From: Sepioteuthis lessoniana
Taxonomy: Eukaryota > Mollusca > Cephalopoda > Myopsida > Loliginidae
Assembly (NCBI GenBank): GCA_963585895.1
Contig: OY757907.1
Location: 110,503,921 to 110,567,920, forward strand
Length of the DNA: 64,000 nt
Direction: 5' to 3'
The translations under genes and the position numbers were made by a program. The notes under the pieces were generated by a model, which was given only the letters and a program-made list of their open reading frames with translations, ran no database searches and had not been told where the DNA came from. This document shows positions 23,789 through 35,856 of this stretch, one piece after another (positions within the stretch are counted from its first letter, which is position 1; every line of letters begins with the position of its first letter).

Positions 23789-24342
23789 GTTTGTTTGGTT
23801 AGTTTTGTTTAATGACATATCAACCATTGTAGGTTATTTAATGCAAAATCCATTTTTATACATAAAAACAGTTCTATTTCAACCACTTCAGTCCACAGTT
23901 TAGATCGAAAACAGTTCTATTTCAAATTATTCAGTTTAGTCAACAAAGTTAAATGGTTTCATGTATTGCTATATATCATGAACAATCCAATTAAACATCA
24001 GTTATTTGTTTACACACAGTTAAATGTAAAAGCAATTCAAGTTAGCATAAGTATGCAGTTTAAATGTTAAAACAGTTCTATTTCAAACGATTCAGTTCAG
24101 CATGAGCACACTGTTTAGTTCTATTTGACCCATAGATAGGACCCTATCAGGTGCTACCACTCCAGGCCAGAGTGGATCTGGGAGTGATGGCAATAAATAG
24201 TTACTCTGCATTCCTCAAAGCTCCAGCATTACTGGAGCCTCACCATCAGATTGTTTAATGTCATATCCAGGACACTCGTTTGGGAAGTCTTACCCCTCTA
24301 CAGAGAAGCAGTTGGTGTATTCTACACCCTCAGCCGACTGAT
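23789..24342 (-). repeat. Family D retroposon, near full length
   Basis: Tail block at the left, internal repeats of two types (cagttctatttcaaa and ttaaatggtttcatgtattg), then the conserved head ending 'cctcagccgactg'. The head hairpin arms are cagttgg and ccgactg. Confidence 0.85.
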
Positions 24343-24594
24343 AAAATGATAAAAATAGATATGTTTAAAGATTTTGGTCATAAGCAAAACTGAAGCAAAA
24401 GGTGCAACAGTATATTGCAGCAAAATGCAACTAACTTGGAGTAATGCAGTAAGTGAAACAGTCAATTTAATTCATTCATCCTGTTACGATCTAAGTTCCA
24501 TTCCATTAGCCAAGTGTTTGATACAAGACAAAGTGTAATTAGTTAGTTATCAGATAAATTATATGATGTGATGAACTGGTAATTATCACCAAGT

Positions 24595-25193
24595 GCAATA
24601 TCTCCACACTAAATGGTAGATCTCCGAAACTTGTGGATAAGTTCACCTACCTTGGAAGCAGCTTCTCATCTACTGTAAATGACATCAACACATGATTAGC
24701 AAAGGCATGAACAGCCATCAATAGACTATTGGTCACATGGAAGTCAGACTTATCATGAAATAAAGTGCAGTGTCACTACTGCTGTGTGGATGCACCACAT
24801 GGATGCTGATTTAGTATATGGAGAGAAAGCTTGACAGCAATTGCACAAGAATACCGTGAGTTATATTGAACAAATCCTGGAGGCAGCATTCTACTAAGCA
24901 GCAGCTGCATGGACACCTACCACCCATCTCTAAAACCATCCAAATTAGAAAAGCAAGATATAAGGGACACTGCTGGAGAAGTAGGGATGAGCTCATAAGT
25001 GATGTACTCCTGTGGACCCCTTCACACGGACGAGCAAGGGCAGGGCGACCAGCTAGAACCTATGTACAACAGCTCTGTACTGATACAGGATTTAGCACGG
25101 AAGACCTTCTGAAAGTGATGGATCATAGGATGAGTGGCAGGAAAGGGTCAGGGAAATCCATGCTAGTTGCACGGCATGATGACGGTGATGTAG
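24595..25193 (+). pseudogene. LINE relic, C-terminal part of reverse transcriptase ORF
   Basis: A 5'-truncated copy of the same LINE family as 51273-54212. Broken frames read a match to the region after the RT domain: V-D-K-F-T-Y-L-G-S near 24630, then from 24866 an open stretch with the family's G-H-C-W-R-S-R-D-E-L-I motif and G-R-P-A-R-T-Y-V-Q-Q-L. Several stops and frame changes lie before 24866. The 3' end (gcatgatgacggtgatg) is a decayed form of the family's ATG-repeat tail. The 117-residue frame at 24866-25219 is only its longest surviving piece. No target-site duplication found. Confidence 0.88.
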
Positions 25194-25425
25194 AAAAGCA
25201 GGCAGAATTTCCGAGATAGAAAAGAGAGAAAGGATAAGTGAGTGTCAATGAAAAATAGAAAGTGTAAATGATGGTTTGAAGTGTGGGGAGGAATAAAAAA
25301 AAAATGAAAAAGAAAGGAGAGAAAAATTGAGTAAAGAACAACAGAAAGTAAAAACAGAAAAAAGAAGTAAACGGAGAGAGAGAAAAAAAAAGGACAGAGA
25401 CAGAATATTCTCGCTACACATTTAA
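25194..25425. repeat. Purine-rich tract after LINE 3' end
   Basis: A/G-rich on the plus strand, starting at the LINE terminus. The minus-strand frames here (25123-25435) are its shadows. Confidence 0.6.
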
Positions 25426-27036
25426 AAAAATACATTACAATTTAAGTTCTTCTACAGACAAAACTCATAGGTGACTGGAAATATTTGATAGGGACAAAGA
25501 AAATAAGGTCGAAACATATCTCTAGAAGATTCTATCTTACTTTCTTTAAATATTAGAATTTTGGGGAGATGTTCATAGGTTTTTCCTTTATGTCTTTGAA
25601 GAGACAATATTTTTGTGCTAAGCTGAGATGGTTTTCGTTTAGTTTAAGGATGAGGGATTTTTTTTGTTAGCTTTTGTGGTTTCTATTATATATATAAAAT
25701 ATTTAAACAGTAGTCTTTCTGGTAGATATGGCTTGTTAAATAACATAGACAATGTTTACTTTAAATATGTTTTCTTCTTGTCATCAGACGAGATAATATT
25801 TCCTGAGTTTCATCTCAAACAAAAATTATTAAGAATTTCTTCCCAAGTGTGTTTCACTATCTCTTGTTATTATCAAGAGTCAAACAGAGATGTTATCTTT
25901 TTTTCTTTTTTTTATTTCAGAGAAACTTTAATGTATTTGGTGCTGAAAGATGAGATATTATTGGTAATGAAGTGAAAGAAAATTTGCTCTATTTGTTGTT
26001 CTGTGTATGAAAACTTTTCTAATCATATTTTTCACATACTCATGATGTAGTAAACCTTTCCATGTGTGTAAACTGTCTGCAATAATATATTGTTTGAATT
26101 TGTAAATTTATCAATTGTTAAATACATTTTGTAGCCTGGTTCCTTAAGTTGAATGCTATTCTATTTAATGTACATTATTTTTATAATTATAGATTTGAGT
26201 ATTATTAGTTCTTTTTTCAGTTTGTGTAGTATGCTTATATTGTATACAAACATTTGTCTAAGATTGGTAGGAATAAAATAGTTTTGTATTCAATGTGGAT
26301 TAATCTGAGATTTTGAGGCACTATTATTTAATATGTGCCAAGTAAGTTGATATGACATGGTTGTGCTTATATGACCAATATATATGTTAATTTTTTTTTT
26401 TTTTTTTTAATTATACATAATTTTATATATGGACTTGGGAAGAGATTCATTAATATCAAAGCAGCTTGTCTCTCTTTAAAAACATGACTTGCACCCTATT
26501 TCAAAATATAAAACACACTGTTTGGTTTATGTGGTTGTGAGCAAAATTGAAATCGGTTTTAAAAGAAAAAGAAAGCTTACTAGCAATAAGTTCACTCATA
26601 TCAAATTTATAGGCTTCTTCCATGAATTTTTTAAAAATTAAGCTCATGAATTATAAATATTTTTGAGTATGACAGCAAAACATATCTATTCAGTGGATTG
26701 GCCAGACTCAAAAAGGCAGCTTTTTTTTTTTTTTTTTGGGTACTAAAAATTAAACTTTCAGTCACAGTGAAATTGTGGGACATTTTAGTTTCATATTTTA
26801 TAATTCGTTTTATTTAAAACTTTATCCATTTATTAATTCCTTCAAATTTGTTGATTTTGGTATCAAATAAAAAAAAAAGTGTCAGATCTCTTTAAATTGA
26901 GCCATACACTTATTAAATCTCTAATTTCATTGAATAAATATTCAATCATAAAATAATTATTTTATGATTATAATCACTCATTAATAAAGATTATGACATG
27001 AATATTTTTTCAATACAACATATTTTCAAATATATC
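25426..27036. other. Unassigned AT-rich DNA
   Basis: T-runs at about 26391-26408 and 26721-26738. The 103-codon plus-strand frame at 25664-25975 has no recognisable motif and lies in T-rich sequence. No feature supported. Confidence 0.45.
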
Positions 27037-27046
27037 ACCAGTTATA

Positions 27047-27311
27047 GAAAGAAAAAAAGAAAAAGAAAGTTGGTGACCACAGTCGAGGGTGACCTGAAAT
27101 CTCCCTTTTCGATAGCTACTACACCAAGGTGTAGGGAAGGGTGCTACTCCTTTCCCAGGATTTCTCCACTTTACCCTTGATCCGTACCTTATAATGCTGA
27201 GTGTTAAGCAAGGAGGCATCAAGTACCATTTTTTAAGTCTTTGGTATGACTCGACCTGAGATTGAACCCGGGCCGCCCGGGCGATTGGCAAACACTCTAA
27301 CCATTATGTCA
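27047..27311 (-). repeat. Family A SINE with GAAA-rich tail
   Basis: Complete minus-strand copy: simple tail (gaaagaaaaaaagaaaa), body, reverse B box (gagattgaacccggg) and head. Flanked by a perfect 10 bp duplication, accagttata, at 27037-27046 and 27312-27321. Confidence 0.93.
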
Positions 27312-27321
27312 ACCAGTTATA

Positions 27322-28225
27322 ATGATCTATTAAAATAAATAAAGAAAGAAACAATTGTCTTAACTGTTAAGCTAATCAAGGAAATATATGCAATAATATC
27401 TATGATAATACATTCCCAAACTATTAATGTTAAATTGGTATTCATTGATATTCAAAGCTAACTACCAAAGTCATTTTGGTAATAAAAAATGAATACAGTA
27501 AAGCATAATAATGTCAGTAGCAACATAAATACTAAATATTAACACTACTAATAAGGACAACAATAGTAATAATATATTATAATATTAGAAATTATAGAAT
27601 GACTAAAGCTCTAAGTTATATAGATAGAAAAAGACAATATGAAAAAAAGGAAAACAATCTCATTTCCTCTGCCTTCAAATATAATCTTTAAAATTAGAAA
27701 AACTGAACAAAAATAATGAAAAACAATACGACTCAACAAAAAGAAATTTATGGCCAAACTTCTAAGATCAAACCATTATATAAATTCAAGTAGACAATCA
27801 AAAAGTAAGAAATTCTTGCTTTTTTTTTCCTCTCTTAAATCATTATACCATACACCTATGTATTACTGACTAAAAATTTCAACCCTAGTGTCATTGCTGT
27901 TGATAGCTCAAGACATTACCATCTTTAAACTCTCCCTACCCATTTTATAATTTATACTCATAGCATCACCAATGTACTGACAAAAACAACTCACACGCAA
28001 TCCTTTATATTTAGAGACAAAAGTGGTGGTGATGGCATGCATGCAGCCATCAAAGTGGGGGATGCAGGTGTGTGCATTAACAAGAAGATTGGTCTCTTCC
28101 AGTAGAAGAGCTGTTAGTTATCCGTCTGAATGTTCTCACTGATCCAAAGTGAAAATCAATAACAGATTGATAGATGATCTATATGCAAGGTAAAACCATC
28201 TGCATAGCGAGAGGAGTGTTAATGT
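27322..28225. other. Unassigned AT-rich DNA
   Basis: No gene or repeat of the window's families recognised. Confidence 0.45.
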
Positions 28226-28330
28226 CGTTAAATACAGGTGTACACACATCTGATAGGTAATGAAGGTGAAAAGTATATAAAAGTTATGCTTAAAAACAGA
28301 AAATGAATATTGAAAACCATTGTACTAGCC
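28226..28330 (+). repeat. Short dispersed repeat near SINE A, copy 1
   Basis: Contains tacaggtgtac and ggtaatgaaggtg, recurring near 31876-31960. Each copy lies shortly before a family A SINE. Identity is partial. Confidence 0.4.
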
Positions 28331-28371
28331 ATATCACAGAATAATAATAATATTTGTACATAAATTAAGCA

Positions 28372-28610
28372 AAGTTGGCAACCAGAAGGCTCCCTTTTAG
28401 ATAGCTGCTACACTGAGGTGTGGGGGAGGGCACTACTCCTTACCCTGGATGGCTCCACTTTAGCCTTGATATGTATCTTATATTGCTGAGTGTTAAGCAA
28501 GGAGGTATCAAGTACCATTTTTAAAGTCTTTGGTATGACACGACTTGGGATCGAACCTAGGTCTTCTGGACCATTGGCAAACACTCTACCCACGAGGCCA
28601 ATGAGCCGGT
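28372..28610 (-). repeat. Family A SINE, left member of head-to-head pair
   Basis: Reads on the minus strand from 28610 (accggctcattggcc) to 28372. Its head faces the head of the next copy, with an 18 bp spacer. Confidence 0.88.
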
Positions 28611-28628
28611 TTATATACTTGACATTTG

Positions 28629-28877
28629 TATAATGGTTAGAGTGTTCACCAATGGCCCGGGAGACCTGGGTTCAATCCCAGGTCAAGTCATACCAAAGAC
28701 TCAAAAAAATGGTACTTGATGCCTCCTTGCTTAACACTCAGCTTTATAAGGTAGGAATCAAGGGTAAAGTGGAGCAATCCAGGGAAAGGAGTAGCACCCT
28801 CCCCTACATCTTGGTGTAGTAGCTATTGAAAAGGGAGGCTTCAGGTCACTCTCAACGACAGGTTGCTAACTTTACTT
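28629..28877 (+). repeat. Family A SINE, right member of head-to-head pair
   Basis: Starts at ataatggttagagtg; the B box is gggttcaatccca. It ends in ttgctaactttacttta. With the preceding copy it forms an inverted pair of about 500 bp. Confidence 0.9.
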
Positions 28878-28988
28878 TACTTATATATTAAATGTACCAG
28901 CAATTATGAGACAGAGGTGGTAACAGTGTTCACTTTCAGAAATCAATCTCAGAAACCATTCTGTTTATTTTACTATGTATCATTTTTG

Positions 28989-29434
28989 TTCGGTTGGTTG
29001 GTATATCAACCATTCTAAGTTATTTAGTACCAAATTTGGTTTATACATATATATTTAATGTATATTGTTTGGAAACATAAGTCAACAAAATTAAATGGTT
29101 CCAAGTATTTCTATGTATCACTAACAATTCACTTAAACATTAGTCATTTGTTCACACACAGTTAAATGATCAAACAGTTCTATTTCTAACACTTCAGTTC
29201 AGCATAAGTCATTTGTTTGCACACAGTTTAAATGTCAAACAGTTCTATTTAAGATAGGACCCTTTAAAGTGCTACCACTCCAGGCCAGAGTGGACCTGGA
29301 AATGATGGCAATGAAGGAGTACTTTGTATTTCCTAAAGCTCCAGCATTACTGGAGCCTCACTATCACATTGCTTAATGTCATATCCTGGACATTCATTTG
29401 GGAGGTCTATTCTACAGCCACAACTAACTGGGAT
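28989..29434 (-). repeat. Family D retroposon
   Basis: Tail block (ggtatatcaaccattc), internal repeats (ttaaatggttccaagtattt, cagttctattt) and conserved head ending 'cagccacaactaactggga'. The right part of the head is shortened. Confidence 0.82.
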
Positions 29435-29545
29435 GGTATAATTTTGACTCTAAAAAACTAATTTTAAATTTTCATCATATTTCAGAATTTACTTTTACTT
29501 TCTTACTAACTGAAATTTTAAGTCCTAATATTATATATACGAGGA

Positions 29546-29840
29546 TTATTTAATAAATCAAGTAAATTTTGCCTTTGGAGTTGGTAATAAGAAGTACTGT
29601 TTACAGTTGCACTTTTTTTTTTTTTAATGAAATCGATATTGATGGGTTCTTTCATGTTCCAGAAAACTGTCAACATAACCTTTACTGACCGCTGCATCTG
29701 GAACTTTTTTTTTTATCAGAGTGTCACAGTGTGTTTCCATTCCATGGGCTGTCTTTGTGACTCAGGTTCTTTGAGGCAAAACCACGTTTCACTCATTTGT
29801 AAAGGAAAGTTTCGTAATTCCTTTGTGTTGCCTAAAAAAA
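29546..29840 (-). pseudogene. Mariner-like transposase remnant
   Basis: Read on the minus strand, the segment just left of 29830 gives E-T-W-F-C-L-K-E-P-E-S-Q-R-Q-P-M-E-W-K-H. This matches the mariner segment around the second catalytic aspartate region (consensus ETW...E..ETK.QS.EWKH). After in-frame stops it continues as K-V-M-L-T-V-F-W, the next conserved mariner block. The element then decays into the terminus-like sequence near 29546 (acgaggattatttaataaat). T-runs interrupt the frame at 29612 and 29706. It cannot be functional. The right part of the 86-residue frame (to 29976) does not clearly match the family. Confidence 0.7.
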
Positions 29841-30172
29841 ATATAGTGTTCGGGAAAATAACAAATTTCCCGAAACCGCTATAATTCTCTTGACTAAAAT
29901 CTGCTTCTCTTAATACATCACACATTCTTAGGTAAATTTCACATAGTTTGCACTTCTCAGCTACCAAAAATGTCATGAAAGATCTCTGTTCAAGCCTGGA
30001 ACCCTCTGATTTTCCACCATCTTAGATAACTTCAAAACAAATATTTTTGTGAGATTAAAACAATTTTTGCTATAAATCAATTCCAAACAATGCAGAATTT
30101 GCATTAACATTTACATTATGAATCTGCAAAAATATTTTTGCTTCGTTTAAAAAATTCCCCTATTCAAATGCC

Positions 30173-30175
<3 letters not shown>
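29841..30175. other. Unassigned DNA
   Basis: Possibly contains decayed mariner sequence on the minus strand. Nothing else seen. Confidence 0.35.

Positions 30176-30257
<82 letters not shown>
30176..30257. repeat. (AT)n(AC)n microsatellite
   Basis: About 30 AT units followed by about 11 AC units. Confidence 0.95.
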
Positions 30258-30390
30258 TCTCTACCTTTAAAAAAAAAAATACACACCAAAGTATTTGCAC
30301 ATACAAAATCTAATATCAATTTGAATATAAATGTAATCCTGTATACTTTTTATAGATATGTACAACCTTAGCTACAAATACAACTCTTAG

Positions 30391-30392
<2 letters not shown>

Positions 30393-30427
<35 letters not shown>
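30393..30427. repeat. (AT)n microsatellite
   Basis: About 15 units followed by a short cacaca. Confidence 0.9.
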
Positions 30428-30429
<2 letters not shown>

Positions 30430-31875
30430 GGCATGAAAATATATTCTAAGAAAAAGATATACATATCAGTGTGTTAATCTACATACTAGATATAATGTGT
30501 CTACACACTAATATATGTCTATTACAGATATATACGTACATAAATGTTTGAATCCCAACATTTAGTTGGCAATACGATTAAACCTAAATCCACAATTTAA
30601 TGCCTGATATGCCTAAGGACATCTTTTTATCTAGATATTGGTTATCTGAATAAATTTACGAGACAAGAATAGTAACAAAAATTATGAAGAAGTAAAAATT
30701 TTATTCAATGATTATGAAGAACTTTGCCAAAAGCATTTCTATTCAAGATAATAATAAAAAAAAAAATGATGCACAACTCTACATTTGAACAAAAACAAAA
30801 TTAAAAACTTACTGCAAAAGATAAGTAAAAACAAATATTTTCAAATTATCGAATATTTGAGAGAAAAGGTGGGGAGAATTTTAAAAGAGAAAGAATAAAA
30901 GAATTTTTCTTTAAAAAAAATGGTAGAATTCAACAAAAGAAGTCTATAATGTTGCAATGCAAATATAAAGGGAAAAAATACAGATGCCTTAGTAATAGTT
31001 CTAGTGGAGGGTCAAGTATATTTTTAAAATTTTTCAAGCAAAATTCAATCTATTTTTGCTTTTAAATTAGAATTAACATCTATCAAATACTAATCAGATA
31101 TCATGTTCCTTAACATTAGTCAGTTCATTACAAGATATTTTTCTTTTCGTCTAATACAAAAATAATCTACGAATAAAGTCTAGAAAACGGAAACTTGATG
31201 CTCTGCTTTCTTACAGAACACTTGTGTCTTAAATCTTTACCTAAAATTAAATACATCTGAATACAAAAATTTATTAAGCTATATCAAATAACTCATCTAT
31301 GGAACCATGCAAATCAACTTTATGGAAGGTAGAGTGCTTTCTTTGGCATATGGGTTGCACCTGGATTTAAGCTGCAAAATATGGAAAAATAAATAAATTT
31401 TGAAATTTATCTTTCTCATCAGGAAAATATTTTCCTCTGTAAGTTTTTCTTTTGATATGAGAAACATTTGGTTACTATTTTACCAAAAATGGAAATGGAA
31501 ATTTGGGAAATATACTATCTACTAATCTTTAACCCTTAGTGAGTACTATTGTTACGATAGTTTCAATTAAATCAACTCTTTTTACATCTTTGTCTCTGCA
31601 ATGCATATTCTGATCTGATCAGAAGTCATATTTCTATTTTTGTTCTGTTTAATTGATATTTCTTGACATAAACCAATTTTGCAACACAGTCAATAATTGA
31701 ATAGGAAGTCTGGGTGAAAGTTAAGTTATGAAGATAGTCTCATAATCACTGCAATGATATATATTTTTATAAATTGTTGTATAGGATCCCATATATCCAT
31801 TTCATATCACAGCATTAAAGAATTTGGCTTGAGTAAAGGAAAAAACAACTAAGAGAAAGAGGTGGTTAGACAGGT
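30428..31875. other. Unassigned AT-rich DNA
   Basis: No gene, RNA or repeat of the window's families recognised. Confidence 0.45.
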
Positions 31876-31960
31876 AGATACAGGTGTACTCATGAGAAAG
31901 GTAATGAAGGTGGAAAATAAATGTCTACAAGCAGAGAACAAACATTGTAAAATTAAGATT
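31876..31960 (+). repeat. Short dispersed repeat near SINE A, copy 2
   Basis: Partial match to 28226-28330 (tacaggtgtactcatgag, ggtaatgaaggtgg). The 72-codon frame starting at 31862 lies over it and is not supported as a gene. Confidence 0.4.
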
Positions 31961-32073
31961 AATGGATACTATTTATATTCCAGAATAGTTGTTAGATTTA
32001 TGCATAAATTTGATATATTAAATGCACTTTCTAACAAAGTGAAATTTTCTATGTTAATATCAAACTATATATT

Positions 32074-32308
32074 GGCCTAATGAGTAGATTGTTTGCCAGT
32101 GGTCCAGGAAACCAGGGTTCAATCCTAGGTTGAGTCATGCCAAAGACACAAAAAATGATACTTGATGTTGCCTTGCTTAACACTCAGCATCAAGGGTAAA
32201 ATGGAGCAATCCAGGGAAGGAGTTGTGCGCTCCTCTACACCTTGGTGTAGTAGCTATTGAAAAGGGAGCCTTTTGGTCACCCTCAACTACAGTCGCCAAT
32301 TTTACTTA
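32074..32308 (+). repeat. Family A SINE
   Basis: Diverged head (ggcctaatgagtag), B box gggttcaatccta, body and tail (ctacagtcgccaatttta). A small internal deletion precedes 'tcaagggtaaaatgg'. Confidence 0.88.
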
Positions 32309-32322
32309 TACATACATCTATA

Positions 32323-32390
32323 CTGGTAGTCTGTTTGGATTTAACTTGCAAGATTCACTGTTTAAGAAAATATCCATATAATTTCCAATA
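32323..32390 (+). repeat. Dispersed repeat, copy 1
   Basis: Matches 38705-38770 at roughly 75% (tggatttaac..gaagatt; atataattt.caat). The second copy adjoins the Tc1-like remnant, so this may be a transposon end. Confidence 0.45.
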
Positions 32391-32432
32391 AAAATGAATA
32401 GATAACCGGATTTCAACTAGAGTCTCACTCAA

Positions 32433-32954
32433 TGGTTTGGTTGGCTGGGTTTTATGGCATATCAACCTTTGTGGGTTATTTAATGGCAAATCCATTTTTA
32501 TGTAAATAATCCATTCTATTTAAAACAATTAAGTTTAGCATAAGTACACAGTTTAATTGTCAAAAACATTTATTTCAAACTATTCAAGAAGTTATATATA
32601 ACAATTCATTTAAGTGTAAATACAATTTTAATGTCGAAAAACAGTTCTATTTGAAATAATTCAGTTAGCATAAGCACGCAGTTTAAATGTAAGTACAGAT
32701 TATTGTCAAAAACATTTCTATTTCAAGCTATTTAGTTTACTCAAACAATTCAGTTTAGCATAAGAATGCTGTTAGTTCTATTTAACCACTATCAGGTGCT
32801 ACCACTCCAGGCCAGAGTGGACCTGGGAGCAATGGCAATGAAGGGGTACTCCGCATTCCCCAAAGCTCCGGCACTGCTGGAACCTCACCAACAGATTGTT
32901 TAGTGTCATATCAGGACACTCGTTAGTGTATTCTACAGCCCCAGCTGACTGGGC
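32433..32954 (-). repeat. Family D retroposon, complete, with target-site duplication
   Basis: Tail at the left (ggttttatggcatatcaacc), internal repeats 32505-32780, conserved head ending at 32954 (ccagctgactgggc). Flanked by a perfect 12 bp duplication, agtctcactcaa, at 32421-32432 and 32955-32966. This defines both ends of family D. Confidence 0.93.
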
Positions 32955-33105
32955 AGTCTCACTCAAACTTTCTTGATTTTTGTCAAACCAACTTCAACAT
33001 GATTTATATAATCTGTATTTTATAGCATTCTGAAGTCATTAAGGAGTAAATTTCATTAACAAATTGCCCTATGTAGACATATTGTCTGTCAGCAGTGCTT
33101 AAAAT

Positions 33106-33335
33106 ATGCTGTATCCTCTGTAGAAGGGCAAGACCTCCCTCTCTATAAAAAATGAGATGTCCTAGATATGAAACTAAATTGCATTTAATGGTTTGGCTCC
33201 AGCTCTGAAGCTCTACAGAGTGCAGAGTATCCCTTCATTTACATTACTCCCAGATCCACTGACTCAAAGTAATAATTTCTGATAGGGACCCATCTATGAG
33301 TCAAGTAAATCTGTTTGTAAATTATTTGTATGAGG
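33106..33335 (+). repeat. Family D retroposon fragment, diverged
   Basis: Plus-strand match to the D head region (ctgtagaagggcaagacctc, gatatgaaactaaattgc, cccagatccactga). Internal repeats and tail are absent. Confidence 0.7.
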
Positions 33336-33495
33336 AATATTTGAGGCCATGTAACCATATGTAGCAGAAAAATATCCAGAAATTACGACAAAAAATGTAA
33401 ATTTATATGTACAATGTACACAATTCCCTAACTGCAAGGCTTAAAATAAACACAGACAAATTAGCAAGCTGTTAAAATCATTCAATCATATATAT

Positions 33496-33972
33496 ATTTT
33501 TTTTTCATCGTACAGCGTGTGAAAGCATGTGCGATACCCTTGCCTCATCAGCCGCCAACCAGGGTGATAACACAGTTTCGGTAGCTCAAGGCGGTACTGG
33601 CACTCCTGGCGCTACCGAGCAGCTTTTGCCACCGGATAGGGTATTTAAAAGAAATATATATCTATGTATACACAAGATCAACTAAAAGCAGACATTACAT
33701 TGGACGTTCGTTCATCTCCATTTTGGGGCAGTTTATGATTTAAAAAATGCGTTTACTTACGGCTGTTAGATGTCATAGCAACTGTTTCTTGATTTTGCGT
33801 AATTACACGAGAAAGGTGGTTCCGCATGTATAACATTCGCGTTGAAATCCTTTTTATATCCGTTATCTATTCGGTTCGTTTTCTTTCATTTATGCGTTAC
33901 TGCCCAAAAGTACTTGAGACAAACGTCATATATAATTCCGCTAAAAGATTTTATTTCTTGATCAATGGGCCC
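33496..33972 (-). mobile_element. Unclassified retroposed insertion, 477 bp
   Basis: A T-run at the left (33497-33506) reads as a poly-A tail on the minus strand. The body is richer in GC and CpG than its surroundings (gcgataccc, ggtagctcaaggcggtac, gcgctaccgagc). Flanked by a perfect 14 bp duplication, tcaatcatatatat, at 33482-33495 and 33973-33986. It matches none of families A-D or the LINE in this window and shows no clear tRNA-type A/B boxes. It may be a 5'-truncated LINE of another family, a SINE of another class, or a processed RNA copy. Confidence 0.75.
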
Positions 33973-33986
33973 TCAATCATATATAT

Positions 33987-34911
33987 TGTAATTAAAATCA
34001 ATTAATCAATCATATATGTTGTATAATGTAGAGTGAGTTTTTAAAGAGATATTTTAAAGAAAAAAAGTAAATGTTATATGGCTGGCAATCAAGTAATTCA
34101 TTTTAATTGAGATCCTAAGAAATAACAAGGAGGACTTTCTATGTAATATTAAAAAGTACTATAGTCTTTTGGGTTTTTTTGTGAATTGCCTTCTTTGAAC
34201 CTATAAAGATCAATGCATTTTTATTGCTTATATTGACACAAAAGTTGCTATGTGAACTACATTTGTTCGGTGGTAAGAGTGAGTGAGATAGAGAGGAAAC
34301 GATAAAGGCTTCAGGAAGCACAAATGATAGAGCATTCGACTCTGTGAATCTATGTACATCTTTCAAAAGTGTAGGCCATTGTCTTCAAGATACAATAAGA
34401 TGAAATTGATTTCTGAATAGAAGATATGTCTGGTGAAAAGAAAAGTAGAAAAAAATGAATGAATGAAGACATCACTTATGATCTTTTGGCATGTTCAGAT
34501 TTGCACACCAATGATCAAATGATGAACAGGGTCAGTCTGATTGAGTAGATTCTTTTCTCAGTCTGAGCCAAAGATATTGGCAAAAACAGATCAACTTTTG
34601 AAAGCTGCTGTCTCCTCCTAAGAATGGTTGAAACTTTGAGTTGATGATTTGAAATCACTGAAAATGAATCAGATGGTTTATGTTCTACTCTGATCCTGGA
34701 GATCAAGTTAGTCAATGAAACCAATATGCAACAGAATGAAAACAGTTTTTATTTACCTGACCTCATATTCTACATCTATATTTTTTTGTTTTTATTATAT
34801 AGGTCAATCACTGTCATTTTAACCAAACAAATCATCATTCATATTTCTTTACTTGTCCCCTTACCAGGTGTGTGTCTTGGGTAGGAATAGCATTAAGGAA
34901 CCCCTCCCACA
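33987..34911. other. Unassigned AT-rich DNA
   Basis: The minus-strand frames at 34139-34366 and 34515-34724 show no recognisable motif. Confidence 0.4.
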
Positions 34912-35146
34912 CAAGATCTACAACAAGTTTGAATTCAGAGTTCTTCTGGACTGGTTGCCATAACAAGGTGAAAGAGCTCAGTCTGCCCTACTATTTATCC
35001 ATAGCTGGAGAGAGAATAGTTGCATTCATACCTTTCCCAAGGGTATAGTCACTATGTAAAATGCTAACAGCCTTGTTCAGGAACTGAACTCATACACTGA
35101 GTTCACTTCCTACTATGATAACTGTTATACTAAAAATGCCTCCTAA
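34912..35146 (-). repeat. Family C SINE, tail shortened
   Basis: Matches C from 'gtttgaattcagagttc' through the central block (cctttcccaagggtata) to the head (gataactgttatac). B and A boxes are worn. Confidence 0.8.
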
Positions 35147-35227
35147 TTTTGATTTACTTAAGCTCATATTTGTTTTTCTTTACTTTTTGTTTATTAGGTT
35201 CAGTCACTAACACTGAAATTAATATAA

Positions 35228-35478
35228 GTAAAGTTGGCGATCGTAGTCGAGGGGAACCAGAAGGCTCCCTTTTTGGTAGCTATTACACCGAGGTGTAGGG
35301 GAGGGAGCTACTCCTTTCATTGGATTGCTCCACTTTTCCCTTGATCTTTACCTGATAATACTGAGTGTTAAGCAAGGTAGCATCAAGTACCATTTTTTGA
35401 GTCTTTGGTATGACTCGACCTGCGATTGAACCCAGGTCTCCCGGGCCATTGGCGAACACTCTAACCATTATATTAATT
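35228..35478 (-). repeat. Family A SINE, complete
   Basis: Tail (agtaaagttggcgatcgtag), body, reverse B box (gcgattgaacccagg) and head (ctctaaccattatatta). Only a 6 bp candidate duplication (attaat) is visible. Confidence 0.9.
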
Positions 35479-35698
35479 TAACTCTTTCCAGATAGACAGA
35501 CTAGATCAGGCTGCCCAAATATCTCTTTATTTACAACCAAATCGAAAATCTGCTTCACATTCCTTATTATCGCTGAAAATGAAATCAGCTAGATGAATTC
35601 AAGTTCTGGATGAATCTGTTAATATTTCTCTTTGTGCTCAAGCTCTTGGGAAAAAAATAGATCTATCTGCCCCCCCACCACCACCACTACCATTAGTT

Positions 35699-35856
35699 AT
35701 GAGTAAATAGTCGAGCAGACTGATTCTTTTGCCTTGGTTAGACAACCAGTCAAGAAAAAAAACAAAAACTTTATTCCAGCCTGCTATTCTCTGCGTAATA
35801 ATTGACCTTGTGATACATCCTGCCCATGGCAGAAGGGTTGGGTAAATGTATATTTA
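35699..35856 (+). repeat. Family C SINE, 3' part
   Basis: Matches C from 'gtaaatagtcgagcagact' to 'gaagggttgggtaaatg'. An A-run is inserted near 35755. Head absent. Confidence 0.7.

Noticed and set aside
25664-25975. 103-codon plus-strand frame
   Set aside because: T-rich region, hydrophobic composition expected by chance, no motif.
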